NCBI RefSeq assembly: GCF_022458985.1
Contig: NC_061771.1
Coordinates: 30,802,322 to 30,866,321 of the forward strand
Direction of reading: 5' to 3'
From: Mugil cephalus
Lineage: Eukaryota > Chordata > Actinopteri > Mugiliformes > Mugilidae
DNA: 64,000 nucleotides
How positions within the stretch are numbered: position 1 is the stretch's first letter; each line of letters opens with the position of its first letter. The notes below the pieces were generated by a model, which saw nothing but the letters and a program-made list of their open reading frames with translations, had not been told where the DNA came from and searched no databases. A program made the translations under genes and the position numbers. Of this stretch, positions 1 to 11,963 are shown piece by piece.

Positions 1-499
1 AGGAAAAGTAAAGGATGTGGTGTAGTAATAAATGTACATCTTAATTTAGTATTTTCTACCAGAATTTAATCTGTAAATTAATTAAGCATTTTACTTTTAT
101 CGATCATTGCTCTGAAACTGATGTTCAAATTGTTTCAGACAGGAAAAGAAAAGAAAGAAAGACATATAATTTAAAATACATGTTCCGAACAGTGGCCCAC
201 AGCAAAGTTGTAATGAAATGTGAATATCACTTTCAATCCTTAGTTTGTAATATATAACCAGACATTGGTCGTGATACCATGAGAGCAGCCGTGGAAGTGA
301 CCTGTTGAAGAAAACTACAGAAGAGATCAACTGGACAGACAGTGTAAGGAAAAGTCTCGTATGGGATGAACTTTTCCATATGGCTAATAATGTTGGCCTC
401 TCACACAGGGATCCTTCAGAGCTTTCCTGTGGAGATGCAGAGGGTTGCTTTACTACATCCACACTGTCATGTACAGTATGGAACTTCTAGAAGCTGAGG
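1..499. other. AT-rich flank, no gene recognised
   Basis: AT-rich sequence. Short open frames exist on both strands but none resembles a known family or has convincing splice signals. The Ty3/gypsy remnant that follows may begin somewhere in here; I could not place its edge. Confidence 0.4.
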
Positions 500-1900
500 G
501 CACAAGTGAATTGTTAGCACTAAAAGATGTTGTTGATGATGCACATTCACGGGGTAATGTCAATTGAGTTAGCTCATCCAGATACAACTACCACACCGTT
601 TACAGATGCAACAAGTGTTATCACTGCTGACAAAGCAGACACCCAGGTATTGGCTGAAACTTAATACAGTGTCTCATTGAGCTATGCCAATGTTTTCAAA
701 GATAATGTTCAGAAAATGCTTTTGGAGTATGAGGAATTAAGAAAAAATGTAGCCAATTTATGAACATTCCCACTCCACAGGCCACTATGCAACCCACAAG
801 AGCCCTTAGGTAACCAAACACAACAGCACATTAACCTTTTCTTGGAAATCCTTAATTGGCTGTATCCAGCCGACGAAAAGGATAATTAAAACTGACTCAC
901 CCATAAACAACGTCACTAAGGTCAGAGAGCCACTACTATCCCAGCTACCCCAGACAGTTTGATATCAGTGTGGGAGTCACCAGTGGATGTAAGTCATCTT
1001 GAGAAAGAGGAGCAAGAAATTGTGAACAAAATGCTGTATGAGGAGCCATCTGTCCCTAAACCTCAAAGGTGACTTTCCTGTACAGAAGGCTAACCACTGG
1101 TTTCTGAAGTAAAGGAGTACATGAAAGCTCCTTTGGCAAATGGTTGGTTCATAAAGTCAAAGTCTCACAGGCATGTATTGGCTCACTGCACCTTTGCACT
1201 GATAAATCCAGAAAACCATCCCGGTCCCTTTGCCTCTGTTCTATTATCTGAACGATACTTTGGGGCACCCATGGTTCAGTATTCTTGATCAGGATATGGT
1301 CTACCATCAAGGGTAAATGGCAGAAGGCTCAAGACACCTTGAGACACTTCTTAAGCTGTATTAATGAGTATGGATACCTTTTTGCCTTCCTGCCGGTGTA
1401 TGGAAAAGATGTGTGACTACTGGTGCATTCCCTAACAATTTTCCAGCTCCCAAAAACATGGCATGAAATTAAGAACTGAGAAATGTGAGAGGTATGTAGG
1501 TCGACTTGTATCTTCAGACGGTGTTCAAATTAGCCCAATAGACATGGAGGTAATGCAGTCACTTAAGGCCAAAACACCCCAGACAGTGGAGCATGTGAGA
1601 AGGCTCTATTACTGCAGTTACATACAGGACTTTTCATGCATAGCAAAACCTGTGCACATGCTTCTCTAAGATAAATACTAGCAAGTCACTGGTACAACCT
1701 TGAGAAACATAGAAAAATGGTCCTCAGCTGTCCTCCAAGGTCCCTGTGGAGTGAACCAGGGAGCACCAGAGAGTGGTGTAGAAACTCATTGGCATCCTTA
1801 CCAACCCTCTGGTTTTAGCATACCCAGACTTCAACCAACCATGGTACACCTCCAAACAGACACCAGAAGGTTTTGATCCAACCTATTTGTCTTGGATCTG
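500..1900 (+). mobile_element. Ty3/gypsy LTR-retrotransposon fossil (pol fragment)
   Basis: Translated pieces resemble the Ty3/gypsy pol polyprotein. The clearest is at about 1463-1669, which reads like the segment joining reverse transcriptase to RNase H (KLRTEKCERYVGRLVSSDGV, then a TPQTV motif and IQDFS.IAKP). The sequence just after it resembles the start of the RNase H region. No LTRs were seen. The copy is heavily broken, with many breaks, and looks old. Outer limits are approximate. Confidence 0.7.
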
Positions 1901-2325
1901 TTCATGGTTCCCTCCACCTTCAATTGAAAAGAACAACAACATGATGCTGAAACCACCATGATTCACCATGGACATGTTAGTGGTATACTAATTAAGCTGA
2001 CATTCATTAATGGTTTATTTACCATGATCTGAAAACCAGTCTTTAATGACCAAGAGGACTGTAAACAGATTTGTCCCCACAACAGGAGCAAAAGACACAC
2101 AGTGTAAACATTACTATCCAAGTGCTTTGTTTAATTCCCATATGTTTATATTTACACTCCTTGTCCTGTCTTCTACGTCCATCATATTAGAAACAATAAA
2201 AAAATAGAACTTAAAATGTACATCATACACCTGAAACATATACATATATATACTTATATTCAGTTTTTCACATGGGTAAAAATGTGACTCATATATAAAA
2301 ACTAATGAATTCAGCCTTTACACAG
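1901..2325. other. Intergenic, nothing recognised
   Basis: AT-rich DNA with no gene-like frame. TTTATT at 2016-2021 would read AATAAA on the minus strand and could serve a minus-strand transcript ending here, but nothing else supports that. Confidence 0.4.
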
Positions 2326-2474
2326 TTATTCTGTCACTGGTACATGAGGACATGATGAGGAGGAGGCTTCAGGCACTTTTCCTTTAACAGCAGGACGAAG
2401 ACGCCGGCAGAAAAACGATTGACACGTCTCTATGAGCGACAGCAGCAGCACGAAGCTGAGGCTTGAAGAATACT
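2326..2474 (-). other. Possible terminal coding exon of an unknown gene
   Basis: On the minus strand an acceptor-like TTTCCAG precedes a 49-codon open frame that ends in TAA at 2326-2328. The frame starts with a leucine-rich stretch (LSFVLLLLSLIETC) followed by arginines (CRRLRP), a pattern that could be a membrane segment with a basic stop-transfer. No upstream exon was found, the pyrimidine tract is weak and the family is not recognised, so this may be chance. Confidence 0.15.
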
Positions 2475-2959
2475 CTGGAAATAATTAATTATTAAGGTGT
2501 AAATCATGTCTTTGAAGGTACCTTTTCACCATTTCAGGAGGCAGACCAGAGAGTACTCAATGAGAGCACACCTGGGCCACAACATGAATGATTAGCAGTT
2601 ATTGCTATTAATTCATCGTTAACTGACAGATTAATTAGATCTGAAGCTCAACATAGGCCCCCCAATGTCCCTCTCCAACATCAACAGTGATTGGTCCCAA
2701 ATGGATGTCCTCATTCAAGTCTCTCAGTGGCCATGACAACCTGCTAACCAGCATTATTGTATATACAGAGCCGCTTACAAGTATTTTAGTACTTTAGTCA
2801 TTTTTCTTTAATTTCTTCATACGAATGACTCAAAACATCAGTGGATTTTCAGAGAAGTCCTGAAAGTAGATAAAGTGAACCTAATCAAAGACGTGAAACA
2901 GAAATATTATACTTGTGTATTTATTTATTCAGGTAAAATGAGCCATTTGTTCATAGCTG

Positions 2960-3500
2960 AAAGGCGTGAAGTCTTGTTTCCAGTGTGTGCTGTGAACTGA
3001 TGGTAACTAAATGGTTGGTAGTAACAGCTGATCAGTGTCTACAGCAGCCTGGATGAATCTGATCCCATTCCTTAGAACAGAACCAGTTTAGTTGTGAGAT
3101 GTTGGTGGTTTCCTCTCATCAACTGATGCTACAACATTTCTATTGGATGAAGGTCAGGACTTTGACTTGTTCCTAAACATTCATCTGGTTCTTCTGGAGA
3201 ACCACTGGCGTTCTTGGGCTCCTTGTCTTCCTCCATGACCCAGTTTCTCTTCACATTCAGCTCATGGACTCATGTCCTGACATTTTCTTTTAGAGTTCAC
3301 TGGTAGAATTCACAGTTTATTGGTCCATCAATGATGACTAGATGCAGCAGAACAGGCCCAAAACAGGTCATTAGAGCTCTTTTTCCCAAATAAACAAATA
3401 GACATGAATAATATTTCTGTGTCATTAGTTTGACTTGGTTCTTGTTGTATATTTTCAGGATGTCATGAGTCATTTTATGCAGGAACATATAAAATACTGA
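2960..3500 (-). mobile_element. Decayed Tc1/mariner transposase fragment
   Basis: Read on the minus strand, the pieces match the C-terminal half of Tc1/mariner transposases in order: a GPVLLHLVIIDGPINCEFYQ block, then NVKRNWVMEED, then SQSPDLHPIEM. The last two correspond to the family's WVMQQDNDPKHT and WPSQSPDLNPIE blocks, the latter near the third catalytic acidic residue. The frame is interrupted by stops and small indels and no terminal repeats were identified, so this is a dead fragment. Confidence 0.65.
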
Positions 3501-3792
3501 AGGATTTTAAAACTTTTCAGCAGCACTGAAAATATATAAATGCTCACGAAAGAGTCGGTCATGATGTAGACTCGTCCACAATAAATCATTTAGCATCACA
3601 CTTGCTAAAGTTGGGTCCAATTACAATTGCAGCTTAATTAATTACTTAGTTCTAGCATCTTCTAGCAGGTTCTTACTGGTTCTGGAAATAAACTGAGCAG
3701 ACCAGTTCTCTGATGAAGTGAGACCATTTGCTTTCGAGCTGAGAATTCGACAAGATCCATAACTTACTGTTGGTAAAGCTGAGTCTGGATGC

Positions 3793-3954
3793 AGTTAGCT
3801 TAGCTTAGCATATAGACTGGGCGAAGGGTGAAGCGGGACTCTGCTTTCACTGATTAAGACCCTGTATCTTGTTAGTCTTATCTTCGTTGGATCAGATATA
3901 CAAAACTATTTCGTAGCCAACAGTAGTCAAGCTTGTTGCTAAGCTACACTAACC
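3793..3954. mobile_element. Short foldback element (MITE-like)
   Basis: The left end GTTAGCTTAGCTTAGCA (3794-3810) is matched in inverted orientation by TTGCTAAGCTACACTAACC (3936-3954). The spacing of about 160 bp and the GCTTAGCTTAGC ends fit a non-autonomous DNA element that is very common in fish genomes. The interior is non-coding. Confidence 0.55.
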
Positions 3955-4760
3955 ACCACTCCTCAAGTGTATTCACCCCTTTATCAAAAAGTTAATACCT
4001 TTAACTTAATCATTTGTTTGATATTTCTTTTCTGAAGCATTAATGTCATCCTACATTGTATTGTTAAATTTGTTTTGAGTGTGAGCTCCACAAACTCAAA
4101 CTCTTCGTCCATACAGGCTACACACAATGTTTTAAGACACACAAGCAGAGATGAAAATTCTTAATAGTGAGAGCTAGTTAGAAGTTATTTGGTCCTCAGT
4201 GTCACAAAAAATACTTTTTTCCATCCACCATTCCAGTTCATTCCCTCCTTCTGGAAATCGAGCCGAGCAACAACAACAAAGGTTACACAGAAACCCCAGA
4301 CTCCTCTGTTTTGCTGCCTCCCTTTTGTCCCTTTAGCTGCTGTCTCCGTGGGGTGGACGTGACCTGCGCCGACGTCTCAGCCATAGGCCGTAAAAAAAAA
4401 AAGTGACGCCATGACAGCTCCTCTATAGTGAACCCAACACATGTGGCACACAACTGGTGGCTAGGTGGATGAGACAAAAACACTAAAATACACGTCAAAT
4501 TTTTTTTTTCAAGGATGGTTTCTGTTATTTCAGGTAGTTAATATAATATTGATGCATGTTCAAGGGTCAATGTTTGTGACAAGTTTTGTTTTAGGTATCT
4601 GACGTTATAAAAACAGAATGTGACATCATGATGATTGACGGTTGCAATTTACAACTGCTCCTGAAGCAACCTCCTAGGGCCGTGAGCGCCGCCTGTATCC
4701 CCAACGTCAATGATGAACAATGGGAGGAAGTAGAGACCATTTTTTCTACAGACTGTGGTG
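3955..4760. other. Downstream flank and probable 3' UTR of spred2
   Basis: No gene in its own right. As spred2 is on the minus strand and stops at 4761, this stretch should hold part of its 3' UTR. I saw no minus-strand AATAAA close to the stop; the nearest good candidate is much further on, at 3316-3321. The polyadenylation site is therefore unplaced. Confidence 0.4.
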
Positions 4761-7700
4761 TCAACCCACTGCTTTGTGTTTCCCACCGCAGCAGTGGCAG
4801 GCAACGCCACAGCGGTAGCAGGCCCTGAGGGGGGCGTAGCAGCACATGCAGGGTGCCAGCAGTGACAGACCCACCAGCGCCGTCCAACGCAGGCAGAAGC
4901 GCTCGTCGCCGGTGTCGCAGGAGCACGGGTCGGAGTAATCCCCCTCTGGGTCCGACATGCAATGGTACAGCAGGCTGTCTGCGCACCACATGAAACTGAC
5001 CCGCCGGATGCAGGTCTGGATGGGGTCGGGAGCTTCGTGGCATCGCCCCCGAACGTTGTCCTCATGGTCGAACATGTCCTGACAGTACACACAACGCAGA
5101 CGCTCTCCATCCACCTTCCGCCGCTCGCCTTTGGGCTGCTGGGCTCGCGGTTGCACCGTCACCACCGCCCTGCGGCTGCCGCCCACCTCCAGACAGCCGG
5201 GTTTACTGTTGCAGCCTTGCTGCACATTGCAGGTCAGTGGGTAGGGATAGGAGTAGTCATGTTTGGGCACGTTGCTCTTCGTGAAATGCACGTAGGTTTC
5301 CGGGTTACGAGGCTGGGCAAGTTTGTCTCGGGTTGAGTTTGTGTGACGGTAGTCCTCGTAGCCGGTGAGCCAGGTTCGCTCGCGGGGATTAATGCGTACG
5401 ATCTCCTCCTCTTCCACCTGGAAGCTGACGTGATGGGGAAACATGTGCACAACCTGACAAAGACAAAAAATATGAATTGTTAAGCTAAAACAAGCTACAA
5501 CTAATATTAACAAGATGAGACTAGAATGTTATTTGAGCTTATAAGACGTTATTTGAATAATCAGACATTTCAAGGACAACACAGCAGGCTGATATCCAAA
5601 GAAATGAACAGTGTAAGTATGCTACATATGGGCTCAGTGAGGTCAGAGCTGTGTGCTGTTGAGGAGCGTCTGAAGCGTTCAGTTCTGCACCGGGTGGGAT
5701 GATCGGCTGGCTGAATGCAGTTTCTCTCAATGGGATCGTTCAGTCTTATTTTGCTGCAGATTACATGTTGTTGATGTTTTTATATACAATGAGTTTATAC
5801 TTCTTTAGAATATGACAGTGATGGAGTCTGAAAAGTTCTTTTATGTAGATTCAAGTTTTAATTTTATAAATGGGCCTGACTCTACTCACCTGGTCCAGGA
5901 AGTAGTGATCAGGGGGGCGATGCTGCTCGTAGAAATGTCCCAGGATGCAGTGGTGCCGTCGGGCCTCACAGAAGCTGGGTGGTGCCACTGCATGCATCGC
6001 CGGCTCTCTCCTCTGGGATGAGTTGGACGAGCTGTCGGTGGCAGTCTGGAGGAGGAAGAAGGAGACGTGTGACAGAGGAATTCCTGCCTGGAGGTTTAAC
6101 CGGGATGCAGAGCTGAGAAGAAACCCAAGGATCCAGAAAAGATTGGGATCCATCCAAGAAACTGGAACCCTAGAAAAGGGATGTCTGGAGAAATCATGCT
6201 TTGGCTAAGAGGTTGAAAATGGATAACTGGAGCTGAACAAAGGGATTATGCATAAAAATATGATAATAATATCATAAATATGTCACCTGACTTCCTCACT
6301 ACTCACAATAAAACATCATACTGTAATCCACTGGTGGTCAGGTTTATGGTCATCAAGTTTATGGTTTCAAAGACTTGGTTTTAGAGTTGATGATGAAGCA
6401 TCAATCTGGCTTTAAAGAACCCCCAGATGTCACCAAATCAGTGTCTTTAAATAAGAAACAATTAGATTTGTGTTGATACAATGAAAACCTGAACATAACA
6501 GTTTAGTCAACAGCAGTAGTTGTGATGCTACAGTCAATACTGACAATAAAACAATGAATGACATTTGGTCATTAACTTTTTTTAATAAGTTAAGAGAATA
6601 AAATGAGAATAATTAATTATCTCTAGACTTGTGCTAGTTCTCGTTTTGAGAATAAGAGAATTTAGGAACAAAAGCACAAAGAGACAAACATTCAAAAACA
6701 CAAACACTAGTAAGAAGAATTATCTTCCTGACAAAAAACAAGTCTTGATTGATTTAAGATGTTTGGTGTGTATCTGTCAAATACTGAACCCATTGCATAA
6801 AAAAACCTGCAAATGTTGCAGGAACCAGAACTTCTTACCGTGAAGACGTCGTCATCTCCGAGCTCCGCTTCATTCTGCAGCGTTGATGAGGACGTTGTTG
6901 ACCCTGGAGATCAGAGAGAAGATCTGTGAGACTGTGACCTCAGTTTACGCCGGTTTGCTCCATCAGACTTTCAGCCGGGAGTCGTACGAGCTCATGTGAC
7001 TTTGTACCTTCTGTCAGATCCTCCAGGGCCTTCCTCACCCCGCGGTCAAAGGCTCGGGCGTCTGATGGGCTCTGAAAGGTCAGACCACACTTCCTGTTGT
7101 CCACCTTCCAGTGGTGGAATGTGGGCGTGGCCTTTGTGTAGACGAGGTCCTTTTTCAGGAAGCACTCCAGGATCACCTGAAAACAAAGACGACAGGTTGG
7201 ACCAACAAGATGAGGCAAACGAGACGCCGAAGGAGTCTCAAAGGTCGGAGACATGACAAACGAGACAGATCATGGTTTGGGTTCAAATAAGAACTTCATT
7301 AACACAAAAGGAAAATCATCATCATGTTTACAGTAACAAATGTTATAAAAGTAATTGTCTACGTCATACATTTATAACGTTTTCCAGGTCAAGAAAACTG
7401 ATAGAGAGATGAAGTAGGGATCCCACACCTACTATATGTGTTCTATATTAAACTCGGCCTTGTGTTATTTATAAATATACATTATTATTATAATTTTCCG
7501 TTCAGTGTTAAGCTATTCAAATTATACACAGGTTCAAATATTCATTTTATTATTTCAAACATGTGCAACCCCTAGGAGTTGAGGACCAGTGGTCTACATT
7601 AAAAATCTTTAACCCCTTATAGGGCACTCAATCAAATTATTATTGTGACACAAGAATTTTGAAATTTTGAAATTTTCATGGATTAAATCAAGAAGAATTA

Positions 7701-10700
7701 ATTTACCATAGGTTCCTTGCCCTTAAGTGGTTAACAAATGTAAATATTATCATATTGGGCAACATTAGGCCACATCTTTTTCATGGTACCTAATAAATCA
7801 GTTCTGCTCAGATCTCACGCAGAGGTGGACCTTGTAGACCACATAAGACCCTGATTAGACCTGAGAATGTTTCCTTGATCTTCTCTGATTGGCTGAATGA
7901 AAACCACATGCTTCTAAACCTCACTGGGAGGAACAAGGATGCAATTTAAAATCTGATGTGATACCAAATATGGCTCCTTGCCCCATAAAGGGTTAAACAT
8001 GGGTGTGCAATCTTTGCAGAGGTTTGTGAGGATGTAGTTTACTGTTTCCTGAGCACCAACCTGCTTGTCTTTGAGACGCTCCCCGTGGATAAGGAATGTG
8101 TTGCGTCCCAGGAGTTGTGGCGGCAGCAACCTACAGACGCCCACTCGACTCAGGCAGCCGTCTTGCGCCAACCAGCCGCCACTTGACTCATCTCTCGTCA
8201 TCACCACCGCTTTGACGCGCACAATGTAGCTGTCACTGTAACAAGCAAAGCATTTAAGATTTAAAATCAGCAAATTCTAGACACTACAGTCGGAAAATAT
8301 CTAACCCTGGGTATGATTATAAGGCTACTACCAGAAGACTTTCATATGATAAAAGCAAATCTGATAAATAGCTTGGATAAGATCATTAAGAGTTTTATGA
8401 ACCAACATAAGAATCTTAAAATCTATTGCATGCTGTCCAATCAGAACGTCCATCCTCAACGTGCACAACGCAATTATCTGTGATAAAATACAATCGCAAA
8501 CAACAACCAGAACCATAACCATAACCACTCCGACATCTTTCCTGCATTCTGTTTCCACGGTCACTGCGTCGCCGTTGACGACAGGATGTCACACAGCTTC
8601 CCTCTGCCGTGTGATTCAGCCTGACTGTCAAACAGATGGTGTGTGTAGCATGAGTCATCACTGCAAACTCCTGTGTCTGGCTTTGCGAGGACCTTCCATT
8701 GATATAATGCTTTTCCTAACCCTAACCCTAACCCTAGTCCAACCAGGTCTTAGTCCTCCAGATCAAAGCTGGATGTCTCCACTGATTTCCTGATTTGACT
8801 CACTCAGAAATACTTCAGTTTTGACTCCATCTTCGTCAAACCAACGCTGTCTTTCCAGAGATTTGTGATATCTCCTCGATTTCCCTCTGGTTTCTCATCT
8901 TTCATGTGTCTTTGTTTTTGCCATCATACTTTTGAATCCAGTTTGTGATCTATGAGTTGAAGCTTCTGCTCGGGACTAAGATTTCTCGGCAGAGGAGGAA
9001 GGAGATGGAAGATATTTTAACTTGTTGTAGTTGTAGAAGTTGTAGAGCCCTGAAAAGGTTACTTGGCGTTCCTCCATTTGCAAATCACCTGTAAAACAAC
9101 TGACGATGAATCAGGTTTTATTTGCTTTGTCACAAGATGGCAGCGTTTTACCAGCAACACATAAACTGGTCTGATCCAACACATCATCTTTTGTTACTTT
9201 CGGGATGAAAACTTTCTTTACTATTTAACCAAACTGGATATGACTGGATTTATATTACCACCCTGGTGGGCCTTGACCCCTACTTTTGGAACCAACATAC
9301 TTTTACTTTGACAGAAACGTTCCCTCAGCCTTCACACCTGTCGAAAGTGACCTCCACATTGTTGGGTTTATTTAAGTGTATGTGCCGTTCCAAATCCCCA
9401 AACCTTCAGAAAGTGTTTCCACTCTGAGCGGGGGACAGTTTGGGGGCTATAACGATGTCTTGCACCCTGGAAGCTCCAGAGAAAACACATGAAGAGGATG
9501 GGAAGTCCTCAGCGGTTCTTGGCTCTGATGGAAATTCCTGGGGTGGAAATGCTTTTAAGGTCCCAGGTTTCTCTGGTACAAACAGAGGAACTGAAAGAGG
9601 CCAAATCATCTTCAGAGGACAAAACAATCATCATCAGTCCTCACTCGCTCATCACAAAGACAAAGATGGCCTCATCGGCCATTGCTGGTTTATCAACTGA
9701 CACTCGGCTCAGTTTTATTCATAGATCATCGTAAATTAACTCAAATTATCTCAAGATGCTTTTGAGAACTCAAAGCCTGAAACCTCCAGAACAACACATT
9801 AAAGAAATAAAAACTTTTTAACAGGAACAAACTTTGAGCACAACCAGCTCCATCCAGTCTGCTTGAGGCCGATGAGAGAGCGGAAAATCCAGTCATTTGT
9901 TCACTGCAACCACAACAGGAAACAAGAAAGTATCTTAAATGTCCTAAAATTTCCTTCCCTCTAAAGTCTTTCCTTGTCTTCTCCTAGAGTTGACTGGATT
10001 CCGTCTGGTAAATCTTTCTGTCACAGTTAATCTAGTGTATAGAGGGGAGCTCGTACCTTGTGTTCTCTACTCCAGAAATGTTCTGGTCCTCCAACGCTGC
10101 CATAAACTCCCTAACTCGCTCTGGAAGATTTGTCTCTAGGAAATTTTTCTCTTCTTGTAAATGTTGCAGCGTTCAGCGTTCATTATCGTCATTATTTGGA
10201 TGCAGCCTTTGACCTGAGTGGCTCTACTACCACCTCACCAAACATCCTCATTCAACTATTTACTTCCTGCTTTCCTCTTCTTCTTCTTTTTGACAGCATT
10301 GACGTCTTCTTTTTCCTCGTTTGTCTTTTTTTAAGCTGGTGTGAGTTGACCTCAGTGAAGACAGTTGTTGGACAGCTGGTGGTTTCTGGAGTTTTTTTGT
10401 TTGGAGGTTTCGCTCCAACATTCATAGATTTTTTTTTCTTCAGATCTACCTTAGACAGCCCCTACGCTACGTCCACCCAACCATCCACCCCGACCTCTGT
10501 GGTCATTCGTTTTAAATAAATAAATAAATAAATAAAATGAAGACAAAGCGGTTGCCGTGGCAACAACAAAGCCAGGCTAAAGATGACTTTGTTTGTTTAC
10601 ATTCTGTTGATGATGTCACAGAGGTCACTGAAGATGGAGAGCTCTGATTGGTCGACGTGTATCCTCTAGAATCACCTGAAGACAAGGTGACAGATCATCA

Positions 10701-10980
10701 GCCAATCATCTTGCAGCTCTGATGAGTCACAACCTGCAGGCATCTTCATCCTCCTCCTCCTCCTCCTCCTCTTTCTCTCTTCTTCCTCTTCTCCTCCTCC
10801 TGCACCTCTTCCTCTCCTTTCTTCCTCCTCATCTTCTTCCTCCTCTTCCTCTTTAATCTATCCCACCGTCTCCTCCGTCATAAAGATGATGATGATGATG
10901 ATGATGATAGTGGTGGTGGTGATGATGGTGAAAGGGAAGGGGGAGTCTACTCACTCGTCTGGTCTCGTGTCCTCGCTCAT
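4761..10980 (-). CDS. spred2: Spred2-like Sprouty-related EVH1-domain protein
   Basis: Six coding exons on the minus strand: 10955-10980, 8061-8235, 7008-7176, 6839-6903, 5890-6045 and 4761-5453. Every junction has GT/AG sites and matching phase, giving 427 residues (human SPRED2 has 418). In order: start [20 protein letters not shown]1 domain, residues about 10-123 ([17 protein letters not shown]); the SPRED2-like linker [19 protein letters not shown]; a c-Kit-binding region near 214-267 ([18 protein letters not shown]); and the cysteine-rich SPR domain, about 318-427, ending [10 protein letters not shown]. Family knowledge: SPREDs anchor at membranes through the SPR domain, recruit neurofibromin through EVH1 and restrain Ras-Raf-ERK signalling. 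The linker and RTCIRRVS-type SPR motifs favour SPRED2 over SPRED1 or SPRED3; which fish spred2 paralogue cannot be told. The gene looks intact. Confidence 0.93.
5454..5889 (-). other. spred2 intron 5
   Basis: Lies between the donor after the DHYFLDQ codons (CAG|GTGAGT at 5890/5889) and the acceptor TTTGTCAG ending at 5454. No other gene or clear repeat was seen. Confidence 0.8.
6046..6838 (-). other. spred2 intron 4
   Basis: Runs from the donor ACG|GTAAGA at 6839/6838 to the acceptor CTCCAG ending at 6046. AT-rich, with no recognised element. Confidence 0.8.
7177..8060 (-). other. spred2 intron 2
   Basis: Splits the EVH1 domain between GERLKDKQ and [10 protein letters not shown], at the same residue boundary as I recall for vertebrate SPRED genes. 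No gene or clear mobile element inside. Confidence 0.75.
8715..8736. repeat. Short interstitial telomere-like repeat
   Basis: About 3.7 tandem units of CCTAAC, the vertebrate telomere hexamer read on the C-rich strand, inside spred2 intron 1. Confidence 0.8.
10514..10537. repeat. AAAT microsatellite
   Basis: About six tandem AAAT units. Confidence 0.85.
10748..10855. repeat. Polypyrimidine CTC/CTT tract
   Basis: More than 100 bases almost wholly of C and T, dominated by TCC and TTC triplets. On the spred2 sense strand this is a polypurine run early in intron 1, a sequence type able to form triplex DNA. Confidence 0.8.
10885..10927. repeat. GAT/GGT trinucleotide repeat
   Basis: About eight GAT units grading into TGG/TGA units, just downstream of the first spred2 coding exon in transcription order. 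Confidence 0.8.
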
Positions 10981-11300
10981 GTTTTTTCGTTTCACCTCCG
11001 GTAAGAACAAACTCCCGCCGCCGCAGCGCGGTCCGGTGTCCTCATATTTCCTCCCCGGGATTTACTCTCATTCGGCTACCCGAGCGCATCCAAGCCTCCG
11101 CCTCTTCTTCCTCCTCCTCCTCCTTCTTCTCCTCCTCGTCTTTCGGACCCTGCTGGAATGTGGTGACCGATGGCGGTGCGCTGGTGTCGGTGAGGATGGC
11201 CCCGGACGAGCCCCATGTCCTCCTCCTCACTCCATGATGGATCCAGACGGAGCGGAGCGGCGGCTGACGTCAGACCCGAAGGACCGCAGAGTCACGTGTT
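10981..11300 (-). promoter_or_regulatory. spred2 promoter and 5' UTR, GC-rich
   Basis: GC- and CpG-rich DNA immediately upstream of the start codon, unlike the AT-rich surroundings, so probably a CpG-island promoter. It holds a full palindromic cAMP response element TGACGTCA at 11265-11272 and an E-box CACGTG at 11293-11298. The start codon context (AAAAAC-ATG) has an A at -3. The transcription start is not defined; if it lies upstream of 11230, the leader would contain a two-codon upstream frame (ATG GAG TGA) and a 62-codon open frame at 11042-11230. Confidence 0.55.
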
Positions 11301-11406
11301 TTTACCGGATAACAAATAATAATAATGATAATAATGAAAATGTTAATGATGACAATAATAAAACACTGTCATGTCAATAAAATATACATATAAGAGTAGA
11401 AATAAT

Positions 11407-11430
11407 GATATATATTAATATATATATATA

Positions 11431-11498
<68 letters not shown>

Positions 11499-11516
11499 TA
11501 TGTGTGTGTGTATATA
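11407..11516. repeat. TA dinucleotide microsatellite
   Basis: About 110 bases of TA repeats with scattered TG steps, marking the edge between the spred2 promoter and the repeat-rich spacer. Confidence 0.9.
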
Positions 11517-11517
11517 T

Positions 11518-11600
11518 TAGTGCTGTCAAACAATTAACATTTTTATTCAGATAAATCATAGTGTTGCTTTGGATTAATTTGGGTTAATCACCTGTGGATG
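11518..11600. mobile_element. Possible hAT-type element end
   Basis: The block starting TAGTGCTGTCAAACAATTAA, followed by a TTAATTTGGGTTAATCA-like stretch, resembles the start of a widespread fish hAT family. The other end was not found and the match is from memory, so it is tentative. Confidence 0.35.
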
Positions 11601-11963
11601 TCATTATTTTTTATCTTATCTTATACACTTTCAACTATTGAATGTGTTTAATCAACATGATAAGTGCAAATACATTCCTTTCTTTCTTGAGTCTATATAT
11701 GACTCTATATTATGATTATTATTTACTGTTAAAATTCATTCAGGCCTTCAGACATCTTCATTATCAAAAAAATCATCATCACATCATTTACTTTGTACTT
11801 CATTTTAATGCTGCCTCATTAAAGTTCTTATTAGAAAAACAGTACTTATAAGACAAATCATGTGATCTGTGTGAAGTATTGTTTCAGTAAAACACTGATC
11901 TTTACTTTGACACTCAAATGGCTCTTCAAAATAAGAACTCCTTTAAAATAAATAAATAAATAA
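11601..11963. other. AT-rich spacer
   Basis: No gene recognised. May be the body of the hAT-like fragment that starts at 11518. Ends in a short AAAT microsatellite (about 11943-11963). Confidence 0.4.

Larger units (their letters stand above)
8236..10954 (-). other. spred2 intron 1 (2.7 kb)
   Basis: Joins the 26-nt first coding exon to the EVH1 exon. It contains a telomere-like repeat (8715-8736), an AAAT microsatellite (10514-10537), a polypyrimidine tract (10748-10855) and a GAT repeat. Short open frames inside, such as 9440-9700 on the plus strand, have no family resemblance and are judged non-coding. Confidence 0.75.

Noticed and set aside
9440-9734. Two overlapping plus-strand frames of 80-86 codons in spred2 intron 1
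   Set aside because: No family resemblance, no splice context, and they lie within an intron of a well-supported gene on the other strand.
10130-10519. 129-codon hydrophobic plus-strand frame
   Set aside because: Composition reflects TTC/TTT-rich DNA; it ends in a microsatellite and has no recognisable domain.
11042-11230. 62-codon glutamate-rich minus-strand frame near the spred2 promoter
   Set aside because: The glutamate run is a translated CTC/CTT repeat. Kept only as a possible upstream frame, not as a gene.
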